Source of the DNA: G963422705 sp963422705
GTDB lineage: Bacteria > Poribacteria > WGA-4E > WGA-3G
Direction of reading: 5' to 3'
Length of the DNA stretch: 64,000 nt
Assembly: GCA_963422705.1 (NCBI GenBank)
Contig: OY730443.1
Location: forward strand, 1-64,000
In this document: positions 27,501 to 35,490 of the stretch, one piece after another
How the letters are laid out: the number at the start of each line of letters is the position of its first letter
How positions within the stretch are numbered: position 1 is the stretch's first letter
The notes under the pieces: generated by a model
Databases searched by the model: none
What the model was told of the DNA's origin: nothing
What the model saw: the letters and a program-made list of their open reading frames with translations, nothing else
Position numbers and translations under genes: made by a program

Positions 27501-27654
27501 GATAAAGGGTTGTCACGGTTGCTGTCTGTAAAGCGATTTCTGGGGTGAGTTCCCGGGGTAAGGTTATCCAGGCATACACGCCAAAAGCGATAATCAGAAT
27601 CATCAACATATTGGCGAGCACCGGATTGTTTACAGACATTCTGGGCAAAGACAT
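24505..27654 (-). CDS. RND efflux transporter permease (AcrB/HAE family)
   Basis: 1049 residues, the normal length. N-terminal membrane helix followed by the periplasmic pore domain (YPGASPEEVEKLVTAPIEEA). The TM4 motif VGIVVDDAIVVIENIYRHI near residue 400 holds the paired Asp used for proton transfer. A second half with the same design begins near residue 540, and SGIVVNDSIVLIDFIN is in TM10. Inner-membrane proton-driven export of drugs or lipids. No membrane-fusion protein or outer-membrane channel gene is adjacent, so partners must be elsewhere. AAGGAGA lies 12 bases before the ATG. Confidence 0.93.
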   Translation of the reverse strand: MSLPRMSVNNPVLANMLMILIIAFGVYAWITLPRELTPEIALQTATVTTLYPGASPEEVEKLVTAPIEEAIEENVSKINLMLSTSSEARSVISVDFEEMSERDFDKELQNLRSAVEQLNELPDEVLDEPKVQELDVSSGFPMLTIVVGGSISERQMRTIAENLKDEILDIKNIAAVQLAGYREREIWIEVEPDKLQAYQLPIAAVSTALRASNLNFPAGTMEIGNSEFRIRTMGEFPNPERIGETIVSVQPMGTPLRLRDIAAVSDTYEEVRTLSRINGQPSISLSVQKKTEGNAISLVAQLRELVKQQKPGLPEGAELEAVNDYSVILRERLGILETNAGFGLVLVVLLLLFFIGWRNALFAALGIPVAFMATFWFMSLTEYTISGVSLFGLILVVGIVVDDAIVVIENIYRHIQAGESPKVAAIRGAGEVGWPVLAASLTTIGAFGPLMFMSGVPGQFMRVVPVMAIIVLAASLFEVFVILPAHVSEWGKAETRVKRSNKWFDVFRNGYIRILKKTLRWRYAFVGLVLVVGSAACIGAFFSLDKELFPAEDFPQFYIKAEMPPAYGIPETTEIITQIEAVAKSIPPQERAAIVSNIGLHTPTSGLVANLTYGSNFGEVLVELTPKTERNRGVDDIIGSLRTDIAKISGIEKLTFDKLQGGPPQGSDVEVKVKGARFEQLAEIADILKAALNQMEGVYDIRDDFRIGKSELRIYLKEEKAHQYGLNTLQIAQNVRTAVEGAKATTYREADEAIDVIVKYREDTLKNLAGLNNLLISTPTGDIVPLRDVAHIEEEKGYSDIQRFDGERAITVWASVDAEKNNAINVNQALIDTFSNIESLYPGYRLDFRGVFDEITESFSELWKLFIVALLVMYMVLGAQFKSFSQPIIILCAVPFGMIGAMVGLLIGGATLSMIAMFGVVALSGIVVNDSIVLIDFINKYREQGYNKWRAILKGGYVRLRPIILTSFTTICGLIPMALGLGGKSPIWMPMANTIIFGLSFATLMTLFMMPALYAIMLDVHGLFWKKEKQVVEPVTQQKSVGEAVLAGD

Positions 27655-27806
27655 GGGGGTAGGATTCTCCTTCTCGTTTGATTTATGGCGTTGCGCGCGG
27701 AATTTTTAATTTTCGAAAGTCACAATAATTTTTATCAGAATAACGGATGAATGCGGATGCCGCCGTAGGATGCCTCTTTATCAGCGCCTTGATACCATCA
27801 GCAGCG

Positions 27807-28076
27807 TTATGGATTCCTCTTTAATAATTCGAGGACTGACGTGGGCGCAGCCCGTGTTTCGAAATGCCCTTTATCTTGCCAATTGGCTTCTACCATGCTT
27901 CTGTAAAAAACCGTCTTTGGACTTCAAAGGTGGTTACTTTGTCGCGATAGTCGCGAAATTCCCATTCCTCAACCGCTTCGGTGCCATCGAACGGGGTCCG
28001 TCCTGACACCAGCGGATATCATTGCAGTCAATCCAAATATTAGGATACCGTTTATGAGCAGAATAGACTTTTTCAT
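27807..28076 (-). pseudogene. Small secreted protein, frame-broken
   Basis: An ATG (28074-28076) behind GGAAGGG opens a signal peptide (MKKSILLINGILIFGLTAMI). That frame soon stops. Another frame continues sensibly with RTPFDGTEAVEEWEFRDYRD and KVTTFEVQRRFFTEAW to a stop at 27890. A third reads EANWQDKGHFETRAAPTSVL to a stop at 27807-27809. I do not recognise the family. The signal peptide and ribosome-binding site argue that this was a gene. The remaining part of the 27655-28451 interval holds no other supported gene. Confidence 0.45.
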
Positions 28077-28103
28077 GTTCACCCTTCCTTATAATATAAC
28101 TAG

Positions 28104-28133
28104 GATTTACACAAAATAGGGGTTGTGTAAATC
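28104..28133. repeat. Perfect inverted repeat, possible operator
   Basis: GATTTACACAA and its exact complement TTGTGTAAATC surround AATAGGGG. It lies 28 bases upstream of the small secreted gene's ATG and about 320 bases upstream of glcD. There is no T-run, and it could be a regulator binding site or an mRNA stem. Confidence 0.45.
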
Positions 28134-28451
28134 TTGCTTAATTTAAGGAGTAACTTTCAAGTCCAGATTACAACAGAGTCTATTATAGCATATTGCCGGA
28201 AGCTATGGCAAGAAAAATGTCCTGTCGCTTGTTACCCCCGTTCTTCGCCGGAGAAATCTAGGGTTGAAATTTTCAACGGATAGGGTTAACAAAGCAGAAT
28301 TGAAAACGGAATAATTCTGAGATTGTTGAACTTCTAAATGGAAATTAAATTGAAAATGTGGTAACTTATTATGCGATACGAATAGGAAAAAATGGTGAAT
28401 AGAGAGGGTATTAGACTCGTCCCACACTCCTCTCGTGAAGGAAGATAAATT

Positions 28452-29882
28452 ATGCGTTTAAAAGAAACACTGATTGCGGAACTCTCGGAACTTCTCGAAC
28501 CTAGAAACGTTTTGAGCGATGCGACTGCTTTATCGGTATACGAATGCGATGCGGCCCCCACATTTAAGGCATTACCGGATGTAGTTGTGTTTGCCGACAC
28601 CACACAGCAAGTATCGGATATTGTAAAATTGGCGAATAAACACAAAGTGCCGTTTATTGCGCGCGGGGGTGGTACCGGTTTGAGCGGCGGGATGCTCCCC
28701 GTCCAAGGCGGCATCATCATTGCCCTCAACCGGATGAACCGCATCCTTGAAATTGATTATGAAAATAGTTGTGCGGTTGTTGAACCGGGTGTGGTTAACC
28801 TGCTGTTGAGCCAAGCGGTGCAAAATCAAGGTTACCACTATGCACCGGACCCCTCAAGTCAGAAGGCGTGTACGATAGGAGGAAATATCGCCGAAAACTC
28901 CGGCGGCCCACATACGCTTAAATACGGCGTTACTTCGGATCATGTGCTGGGATTGGAAGTCGTGCTGCCGAATGGTGAGATTGTCGAATTTGGGGGTGTC
29001 GTTGAGGAGACACCCGGTTACGATTTACGCGGTGTGATGATAGGTTCCGAAGGCACCTTTGGAATAGTGACAAAAGCAGTTGTTCGCCTGACACGGAACC
29101 CAGAGGCATACCAAACCGCCTTAGCAGTTTTTGAAACAATGGATGATGCTTCCAACGCGGTTTCAACGATTATCGGTGCGGGTATTATCCCGGCAGCCCT
29201 AGAGATGATGGATAGCCTCGTGATTCGTGCCTTAGAAGAAGCATTCCATTTCGGATTTCCGCTTGATGCGGAAGCCATTCTGATTGTTGAACTTGATGGT
29301 ATCAAGGCAGGTATGCAGAAACAGACTGAGCAGATTCTCGAAATTTTCATGGAACATAACGCGCGGGATGTAAATTACGCGAAGGATGAGGCGGAGCGAG
29401 AACAGCTCTGGAAGGCGCGAAAAAGCGCGTTCGGTTCGTTCGGGAGGCTTGCACCGAATTATATCACGCAAGACGGTGTTGTACCGCGCACACGGCTCCC
29501 GAAAGTACTCCGGCGCATCTCTGAAATCTCTGAAAAATATCAGATACCCATCGCCAACGTTTTCCATGCCGGCGATGGGAATATCCATCCCATCGTTCTC
29601 TTTAACGAGCGCGACGAAGAACTGTGTCAAAGGGTGGAGCATGTTAACAAGGAAATTCTCACAGTGTGTGCTGAAGTCGGCGGCACGATTACCGGTGAGC
29701 ACGGCATCGGTGTTGAGAAGATGGACTATATGCCTTTAATCTTTAATCCAGCGGATTTGCGTATCATGGCAGCGGTGAAGGACATTTTTAATCCAACCGG
29801 GCTCTGTAACCCAGGCAAGATTTTCCCGACAGCCGAGTCTTATGAAAAACTCGGTTTGTTACCCGACGCATCGAGCCGCTAA
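28452..29882 (+). CDS. glcD: Glycolate oxidase subunit GlcD-type FAD oxidoreductase
   Basis: 476 residues, usual length. FAD-binding PCMH domain with PFIARGGGTGLSGGMLPVQG near residue 75 and CTIGGNIAENSGGPHTLKYG near residue 145. C-terminal FAD-linked oxidase domain with NVFHAGDGNIHPIVLF and TITGEHGIGVEKMDYM. It oxidises glycolate or D-lactate as part of GlcDEF. glcE follows after the intervening TPR-protease gene, and the iron-sulfur subunit glcF is not in the window. GAAGGAAGATAAATT precedes the ATG. Confidence 0.92.
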   Translation: MRLKETLIAELSELLEPRNVLSDATALSVYECDAAPTFKALPDVVVFADTTQQVSDIVKLANKHKVPFIARGGGTGLSGGMLPVQGGIIIALNRMNRILEIDYENSCAVVEPGVVNLLLSQAVQNQGYHYAPDPSSQKACTIGGNIAENSGGPHTLKYGVTSDHVLGLEVVLPNGEIVEFGGVVEETPGYDLRGVMIGSEGTFGIVTKAVVRLTRNPEAYQTALAVFETMDDASNAVSTIIGAGIIPAALEMMDSLVIRALEEAFHFGFPLDAEAILIVELDGIKAGMQKQTEQILEIFMEHNARDVNYAKDEAEREQLWKARKSAFGSFGRLAPNYITQDGVVPRTRLPKVLRRISEISEKYQIPIANVFHAGDGNIHPIVLFNERDEELCQRVEHVNKEILTVCAEVGGTITGEHGIGVEKMDYMPLIFNPADLRIMAAVKDIFNPTGLCNPGKIFPTAESYEKLGLLPDASSR

Positions 29883-30065
29883 TAACCGGGTTCCCCCGCG
29901 TAATTTTCGTACCACATTGCGTGTTTCTGTTCAGCAAACTTCGCAAGAAGTGTTGCTTCCTTCATCTTGCGACACGTATCTTTTTATCAATACCTGAGCA
30001 GGAAAATAGTGATTATGTCATAAACTGCTCAAATTTTTCGTTAGATACATCGAAAGGAGAAACGC

Positions 30066-33000
30066 ATGAATTCAAGAGTTTTGGAAATTATTGGCGGTTT
30101 GGCTTTAGTGATTATCCTCTTACAGCCCATGATGAGGAGCTCCCCCACAACTGCCGAACAACTTTTTCAAGACGCTGAGACGCTTTACATGCAAACCGAT
30201 TACGAAGGTGCTATCCACAAATACAGCAAAGCCCTTGAAGAGGCAATTAAGCACCGGATATGGTCCAACGCGATTTCCAGAGATTTTCGGGCGCGGGTAC
30301 ACTATAAAATCGCGTCCAGCTATTCACACCTCGCTGAAAAATCCGGGAATCTCAATCACTATTACACGGCGATAACGTATATTAAGAAAGCCGTCCCGGC
30401 AATACTCTACCCCGACGAAGATGAGGGATTAACCTACCTCTGGGGGTATATTCTCTACAAAACGGAGCAATTTGCATTGGCCGAGGCGAAATTTCTGCAG
30501 CTGATTCAAAACTTTCCCGACAGTCTGTTGGTAGAGAACGCTTGGTATGCTATTGGGCAGATGAACTATAAACTGCAAAATTATGAAGACTCACGGCGAG
30601 CCTTTAAATGTTTGCTTTCAGATTTCCCGAACTCCGAGTATAAGGACGATGCGCAGCTTCTCATCGCGCAGTCGTTGTTCAATGAGGCGCATTATAGGCG
30701 GCCGTATCAAGAATTTGATAAGATTGCGAAAGTGGAGGATAGAAATTATCCGTCCCGTCAAGCGGAGGCAATGTATAAAGCGGCGTATAGTCTGCATCAA
30801 CTTGGGCGTGATGATGAGGCGATTGGACGCTATACCAACTTCATCACGCAGTTCCCTGAAAGTCAATACGTCACAGCTGCCTATTTTGACCAGGGTGCAA
30901 TTTATGCCCGGCAGAAAGACTATGACAAGGCGCTCGTGAACTATGAATTGGCATTGCAAAACAGTGCCGATAGGGGACTCCAATCCGAGATTCAAGCTGC
31001 GATTGGACGGACATACTACGAACAAGGTGACTATGAGAACGCGATTGTTTCATACACGACATTGTTAGAGGAGTATCCGGAAAGCGAATTTATTGCGGAA
31101 TCGAAACTCGGTATCGCCGATAGCCACTTCCGGCTTGAAGCGTGGCGTGAAGCCGGTGCCGCGTATGAACGCGTCATCAATGAGCATGAAGACAAAACTG
31201 ATTTTACACCGTACTGTTCGTATCAGCTTGGCGAATCGTATTACCAGCTCGGTACTCAGCAAAAAAAGGCAGGCGAATCTGAGCAGGGAGTGACGACACT
31301 CGAACTGGCACTGTTTTGGTATCAGAAGACGATTGACATCTTTCCTGACGATGTAGTTACACCGAACGCACGCTACCATGCCATCTGGATATTGAAGGCA
31401 CTCGGACGCAAGGAAGAATTTGTGGTGATGGCGCGCGAGTTTATTCGCAGGTACAAGCCTGCCAACGAATTCAGTACGCGCGTGGCAGAAGTCGAACAGC
31501 ATCTCATAGAGATTAGGCTACAGGAATTGACGGTGGCTCGCTCCATAGAGGTGGGGCAACTTTTTCAAGACGCTGAAGCGCTTTACCATCAAGAGGATTA
31601 CGAGAGGGCTATCGCAAAATACGTTGAAGCCCTTAAAAAAGCAACCAAGTACGGCGCAAAGATGGAAGAGATTGCCAGAGATTTCCCGACGCTGGTAAAC
31701 TATAGAATCGCGGTGTGCTACAACTTCCTCGCCGCAGAATCAGGTAATGCCACCCACTATAACACAGCACTTCAGTATATTAATAAAATCGCCCCGACAG
31801 CAACGCTCCCCAAAGAGCAGGGGGGATTAACCTATTTCTGGGGGCATATTCTCTACAAAACGGAGCAATTTGAATTGGCTCAGGAGAAATTTGAACAGCT
31901 GATTCAAAACTATCCGGACAGTCCGTATATAGAGCTCGCCCTGTATACTGTTGGGATATTGAACTATGAACTGCAAAATTATGAAAACTCACGGCGAGCC
32001 TTTAAATCTTTGCTTTCTGACGTCCCGAACTCCGAGTATAAGAACGATGCACGGTATTTCATCGCGCAGTCGTTGTTCAATGAGGCGCATTATAGGCGGG
32101 CGTATCAAGAATTTGATAAGATTGCGAAAGTGGAGGATAGAAATTATCCGTCCCGTCAAGCGGAGGTAATGTATAAAGCGGCGTATAGTCTGCATCAACT
32201 CGGGCGTGATGATGAGGCGATTAGACGCTATACCAACTTCACCAAGCAATTTCCGGAGAGTCACTACGTCACCACTGCCTATTTTTACCAGGGTACGCTT
32301 TATGCCCGGCAGAAAAACTATGACAAGGCGCTCGTGAGCTACAAGTTGGCATTGCAAAACAGTGCCGATAGGACGTTCCAATCCGAGATGCAAGCTGTGA
32401 TTGGACGGACATACGAGGAACAAGGTGACTATAAGAACACGATTGCTTCATACACGACATTGTTAGAAGCGTATCCGGAAAGCGACTTTGTTGTGGAAGC
32501 GAAACGCGGTATTGCCGATAGCCACTTCCGGCGCCAAGAGTGGCGTGAAGCCGCTGCGGCGTATGAACGCGTCATCAACGAGCATCGAGATAAAACCGAT
32601 TTTATACCGTACTGTTCGTATCGGCTTGGGCAATTGTGTTCCCGGCTCGCTATTCAGCTAACAGAGGCGGGTGAATCTGAGGAGAGCATAGCGACACTCG
32701 AATTGGCACTGTCTTGGTATCAGAAGACGATTGACATCTTCCCTGACGATGCAGTTACACCGAACGCACACTACGGTGCCATCTGGATATTGAACGCACT
32801 CGAACGCAAGGAAGAGTTCAAGCTGATGGCGCGCGAGTTTATTCGCAAGTACAAGCATGACGACGAATTCAGTACGCTCGTGGCAGAAGTCGAACAGCAT
32901 CTCATAGAGATTAGGCCACAGGAATTGACGGTGGCTCGCTCCAAAGAGGCGGAGCAACTTTTTCAAGACGCTGAAGCGCTTTACTACCAAGGTGACTATC

Positions 33001-33917
33001 AGGACGCGATTGCGTTACACACGAAACTGCTTAATAAGATTGAGAACACAAGTAATAACCCTGATTCTGACGAACTGTTAGCTTTGAAGATAAAGGCGTA
33101 TTACCGGCTCGGTATGATTTACCAAGATAAACTCAATCAACCACGGAAAGCCTATGAGGTGTTTCAACTCTTAATCGACGAAGACAAGGGCAGTCTTTCA
33201 GACAATATCGGCGTTATTCGCATGATGATGGAGGCGAAAATTCGGGTTTCAACTGACTTTCAAAGCTTCCAAAGCACGATGCCTGATGAAGCTAACCAGA
33301 TTCTGCGGCGGGGGGAATCCCAGAACCCACGGCTAAACTCATCACAAACCGGGTATCTTAAACCTGAGCAAATTGCGCAAAAAGGCCGGCGTTCTACCGT
33401 AATTATTCTTCAAGAACATCCTAACCGTGAAGCACCCGCCTTTGGAAGTGGGTTTTTCATTAGTCGTAATCATATCGTGAGTAATTGGCACGTCATAGAA
33501 GGCGCCTCAGACGTCCTTATAATGCAGATTGACGAGGGAACAATTTACGAAATTGAGGAGGTTACCGCAAAAAACGTGCGCCAGAACCTGGTAATCCTCA
33601 AGGTTTCTGGGAAAGGGACTCCACTTACACTCGGGGATAGCAATACGGTTCAGATTGGTGAGCCGATTTATGCCACTAGTCATCACGGATTGGAAGCGAA
33701 TTTCTCTACAGGGATTGTAAGCCGCTTGCGAATGCTCCAGAGCGGGGAACGTATCCAAATTTCCGCTCCCGTTTCTTTCGGGAGCAGTGGTGGGCCGCTA
33801 CTTAACAATAAGGGCAAAGTTATCGGCATCGTCTATGAGGCCGAGGACACAAATAACGGAGAGATTGTCACGCTCGCTATTCCCGTCAATTACCTGAAAG
33901 CATTGCTCACCTGGTAA
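30066..33917 (+). CDS. Large TPR protein with C-terminal trypsin-like (HtrA-type) domain
   Basis: 1283 residues. Signal anchor at residues 6-24. From residue 32 on, tetratricopeptide repeats (QLFQDAETLYMQTDYEGAI, NYPSRQAEAMYKAAYSLHQL and others) occur as two long units of exactly 466 residues (32-497 and 498-963) plus the start of a third. Residues about 1120-1283 form a trypsin-fold domain: H1142 in SNWHVIEG and S1241 in SFGSSGGPL. The Asp of the triad is replaced by N1174 (RQNLVILKV), so activity may be weak or absent. Likely periplasmic, binding proteins through the TPR part. It lies between glcD and glcE, so a shared transcript is possible. Shine-Dalgarno AAAGGAG. Confidence 0.85.
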   Translation: MNSRVLEIIGGLALVIILLQPMMRSSPTTAEQLFQDAETLYMQTDYEGAIHKYSKALEEAIKHRIWSNAISRDFRARVHYKIASSYSHLAEKSGNLNHYYTAITYIKKAVPAILYPDEDEGLTYLWGYILYKTEQFALAEAKFLQLIQNFPDSLLVENAWYAIGQMNYKLQNYEDSRRAFKCLLSDFPNSEYKDDAQLLIAQSLFNEAHYRRPYQEFDKIAKVEDRNYPSRQAEAMYKAAYSLHQLGRDDEAIGRYTNFITQFPESQYVTAAYFDQGAIYARQKDYDKALVNYELALQNSADRGLQSEIQAAIGRTYYEQGDYENAIVSYTTLLEEYPESEFIAESKLGIADSHFRLEAWREAGAAYERVINEHEDKTDFTPYCSYQLGESYYQLGTQQKKAGESEQGVTTLELALFWYQKTIDIFPDDVVTPNARYHAIWILKALGRKEEFVVMAREFIRRYKPANEFSTRVAEVEQHLIEIRLQELTVARSIEVGQLFQDAEALYHQEDYERAIAKYVEALKKATKYGAKMEEIARDFPTLVNYRIAVCYNFLAAESGNATHYNTALQYINKIAPTATLPKEQGGLTYFWGHILYKTEQFELAQEKFEQLIQNYPDSPYIELALYTVGILNYELQNYENSRRAFKSLLSDVPNSEYKNDARYFIAQSLFNEAHYRRAYQEFDKIAKVEDRNYPSRQAEVMYKAAYSLHQLGRDDEAIRRYTNFTKQFPESHYVTTAYFYQGTLYARQKNYDKALVSYKLALQNSADRTFQSEMQAVIGRTYEEQGDYKNTIASYTTLLEAYPESDFVVEAKRGIADSHFRRQEWREAAAAYERVINEHRDKTDFIPYCSYRLGQLCSRLAIQLTEAGESEESIATLELALSWYQKTIDIFPDDAVTPNAHYGAIWILNALERKEEFKLMAREFIRKYKHDDEFSTLVAEVEQHLIEIRPQELTVARSKEAEQLFQDAEALYYQGDYQDAIALHTKLLNKIENTSNNPDSDELLALKIKAYYRLGMIYQDKLNQPRKAYEVFQLLIDEDKGSLSDNIGVIRMMMEAKIRVSTDFQSFQSTMPDEANQILRRGESQNPRLNSSQTGYLKPEQIAQKGRRSTVIILQEHPNREAPAFGSGFFISRNHIVSNWHVIEGASDVLIMQIDEGTIYEIEEVTAKNVRQNLVILKVSGKGTPLTLGDSNTVQIGEPIYATSHHGLEANFSTGIVSRLRMLQSGERIQISAPVSFGSSGGPLLNNKGKVIGIVYEAEDTNNGEIVTLAIPVNYLKALLTW
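30159..32982 (+). repeat. 1398-bp tandem duplication inside the TPR gene
   Basis: The sequence CAACTTTTTCAAGACGCTGA begins at 30159, 31557 and 32955, two spacings of exactly 1398 bases. Identity between units is very uneven: almost complete at 30664-30820 versus 32062-32218, and much lower near the unit starts. Confidence 0.9.
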
Positions 33918-34074
33918 GCTATCCAAATCCTTGAATTCAAGACGGGAACAACGTGGAAGGTTAAATTCTGCCAGGCACCCTTTAACAAATTTTTAGTTAA
34001 CATCTAGGGTTCTCGGCCGGGGAAGTGCTCAGTATCGCGAGCCAATTTATTTAAGGGGAAGACTGAGAGAAGCC

Positions 34075-35397
34075 ATGGAAATTTCAAGTGCATTGCATGA
34101 TGAGCTTAAACCGATTGTCGGAGATTCGGGCATTTTGCCAGGGGCGCAGCTGCCATCTTATACGGTTGATGGCGTTGTGCCTAAGGCTGTGGTTTTACCG
34201 GCATCTGTTCCGGAGATACAAGACGTACTGCGTTACGCTGCGGCCCGGCATCTGTCTGTTATCCCGACAGGCGGTGGCACCAAACTCGGCATCGGGAACC
34301 TCTCTACAAAAGTAGATATGATGCTCGTCACAACGTTCCTTGACAACATTGTGGAATATGAACCCGCGGATTTAACCGTCACCGTGGAAGCCGGGATACG
34401 TTTGGCCGCCCTGCAAGAAGAATTATCGCGAAATGGACAATTTCTGCCGGTGGAACCGCCCTACGCAGCACGATGCACTATTGGAGGAATTGTTGCGGCA
34501 AACGCGAGCGGCTCGCTTCGACTTCGACACGGCACTGCCCGAAATCAGGTGCTCGGCTTAAGGGTTGTACTATCGGACGGTACCGTTGTCAAAAGTGGGG
34601 GCAGAGTGGTAAAAAATGTCGCAGGCTATGACGTTAACAAATTGTACATCGGCTCCTTTGGAACACTCGGTATCATTTCCGAAGTAACGTTAAAATTATC
34701 GCCACTGCCTGCCCGGCAAGCAGCACTGATTGCGCACTTTAAAAGCATTACCCACGCAACCAATGTAGGATTAAAAATTTTGCAGGCACAATTGCTGCCC
34801 GATTTCGTCAATTTATTTCTCAATGCTGAGCTCAACGCATTCCCAGCAAAAGAACCGACGTTAATCGTCGGATTTGGAGGGGATTCTGAAACCGTAACGT
34901 GGCAACTGAACAAAATCGCTACAATTTTGGAACAAAATGGAGGACACGGTGTAACATTAATAGAGGGAGAATTACGTCGACAGCTTCAGGAAGCTATTCA
35001 GGAATTCCCTGCGCGAGAAATTTCAGAAGACAATAGCGATACTCATGTCATATGCGCCAAAATTAACCTAAAGCGAACCGATATTGTCGAATTTGCGGAG
35101 AAGATAAAAGAAGAGGCCGGAGAGATGATGCTCCTATTGGGAAATGGCGTGCTACACTTCAGAATCCCTATCGGTAATTTGGCAATACAGCCCCTAGCCG
35201 ATAAATTGGCGCAGCTTCGTGAACATGCCGTCAGCAAACAAGGGAGTCTTATCATAGAATCCGCACCACGTGAACTGAAAAAACGGATTGACGTTTGGGG
35301 AACGGTGGGTAACACAGCCCACTTGATGAAACAGCTGAAAGCGAAGTTTGATGCGAATAGCTTATTAAATCCGGGACGTTTTGTAGCGAATATCTGA
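34075..35397 (+). CDS. glcE: Glycolate oxidase subunit GlcE-type FAD-binding protein
   Basis: 440 residues. FAD-binding PCMH domain: SVIPTGGGTKLGIGN near residue 65, CTIGGIVAANASGSLRLRHG near residue 140 and VKNVAGYDVNKLYIGSFGTL near residue 182. The C-terminal part is shorter and lacks the HAGDGNIHP motif, as in GlcE. It would pair with GlcD encoded upstream at 28452. The start at 34075 follows GAGAGAAGCC. GlcF is not seen, and a fused or distant iron-sulfur partner would be needed. Confidence 0.82.
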   Translation: MEISSALHDELKPIVGDSGILPGAQLPSYTVDGVVPKAVVLPASVPEIQDVLRYAAARHLSVIPTGGGTKLGIGNLSTKVDMMLVTTFLDNIVEYEPADLTVTVEAGIRLAALQEELSRNGQFLPVEPPYAARCTIGGIVAANASGSLRLRHGTARNQVLGLRVVLSDGTVVKSGGRVVKNVAGYDVNKLYIGSFGTLGIISEVTLKLSPLPARQAALIAHFKSITHATNVGLKILQAQLLPDFVNLFLNAELNAFPAKEPTLIVGFGGDSETVTWQLNKIATILEQNGGHGVTLIEGELRRQLQEAIQEFPAREISEDNSDTHVICAKINLKRTDIVEFAEKIKEEAGEMMLLLGNGVLHFRIPIGNLAIQPLADKLAQLREHAVSKQGSLIIESAPRELKKRIDVWGTVGNTAHLMKQLKAKFDANSLLNPGRFVANI

Positions 35398-35490
35398 ACG
35401 ACGGAACCGCATTTCCTGAGAATGTGACAGATGACTCATGAACTAATATAAAGATGCCAGTTTAAGGTGCTCATCCGAAAGGGGAATAGG

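Noticed and set aside
30159..32982. Assembly duplication as cause of the 1398-bp repeat
   Set aside because: The units differ at many positions with the frame kept, which an assembly copy would not show.
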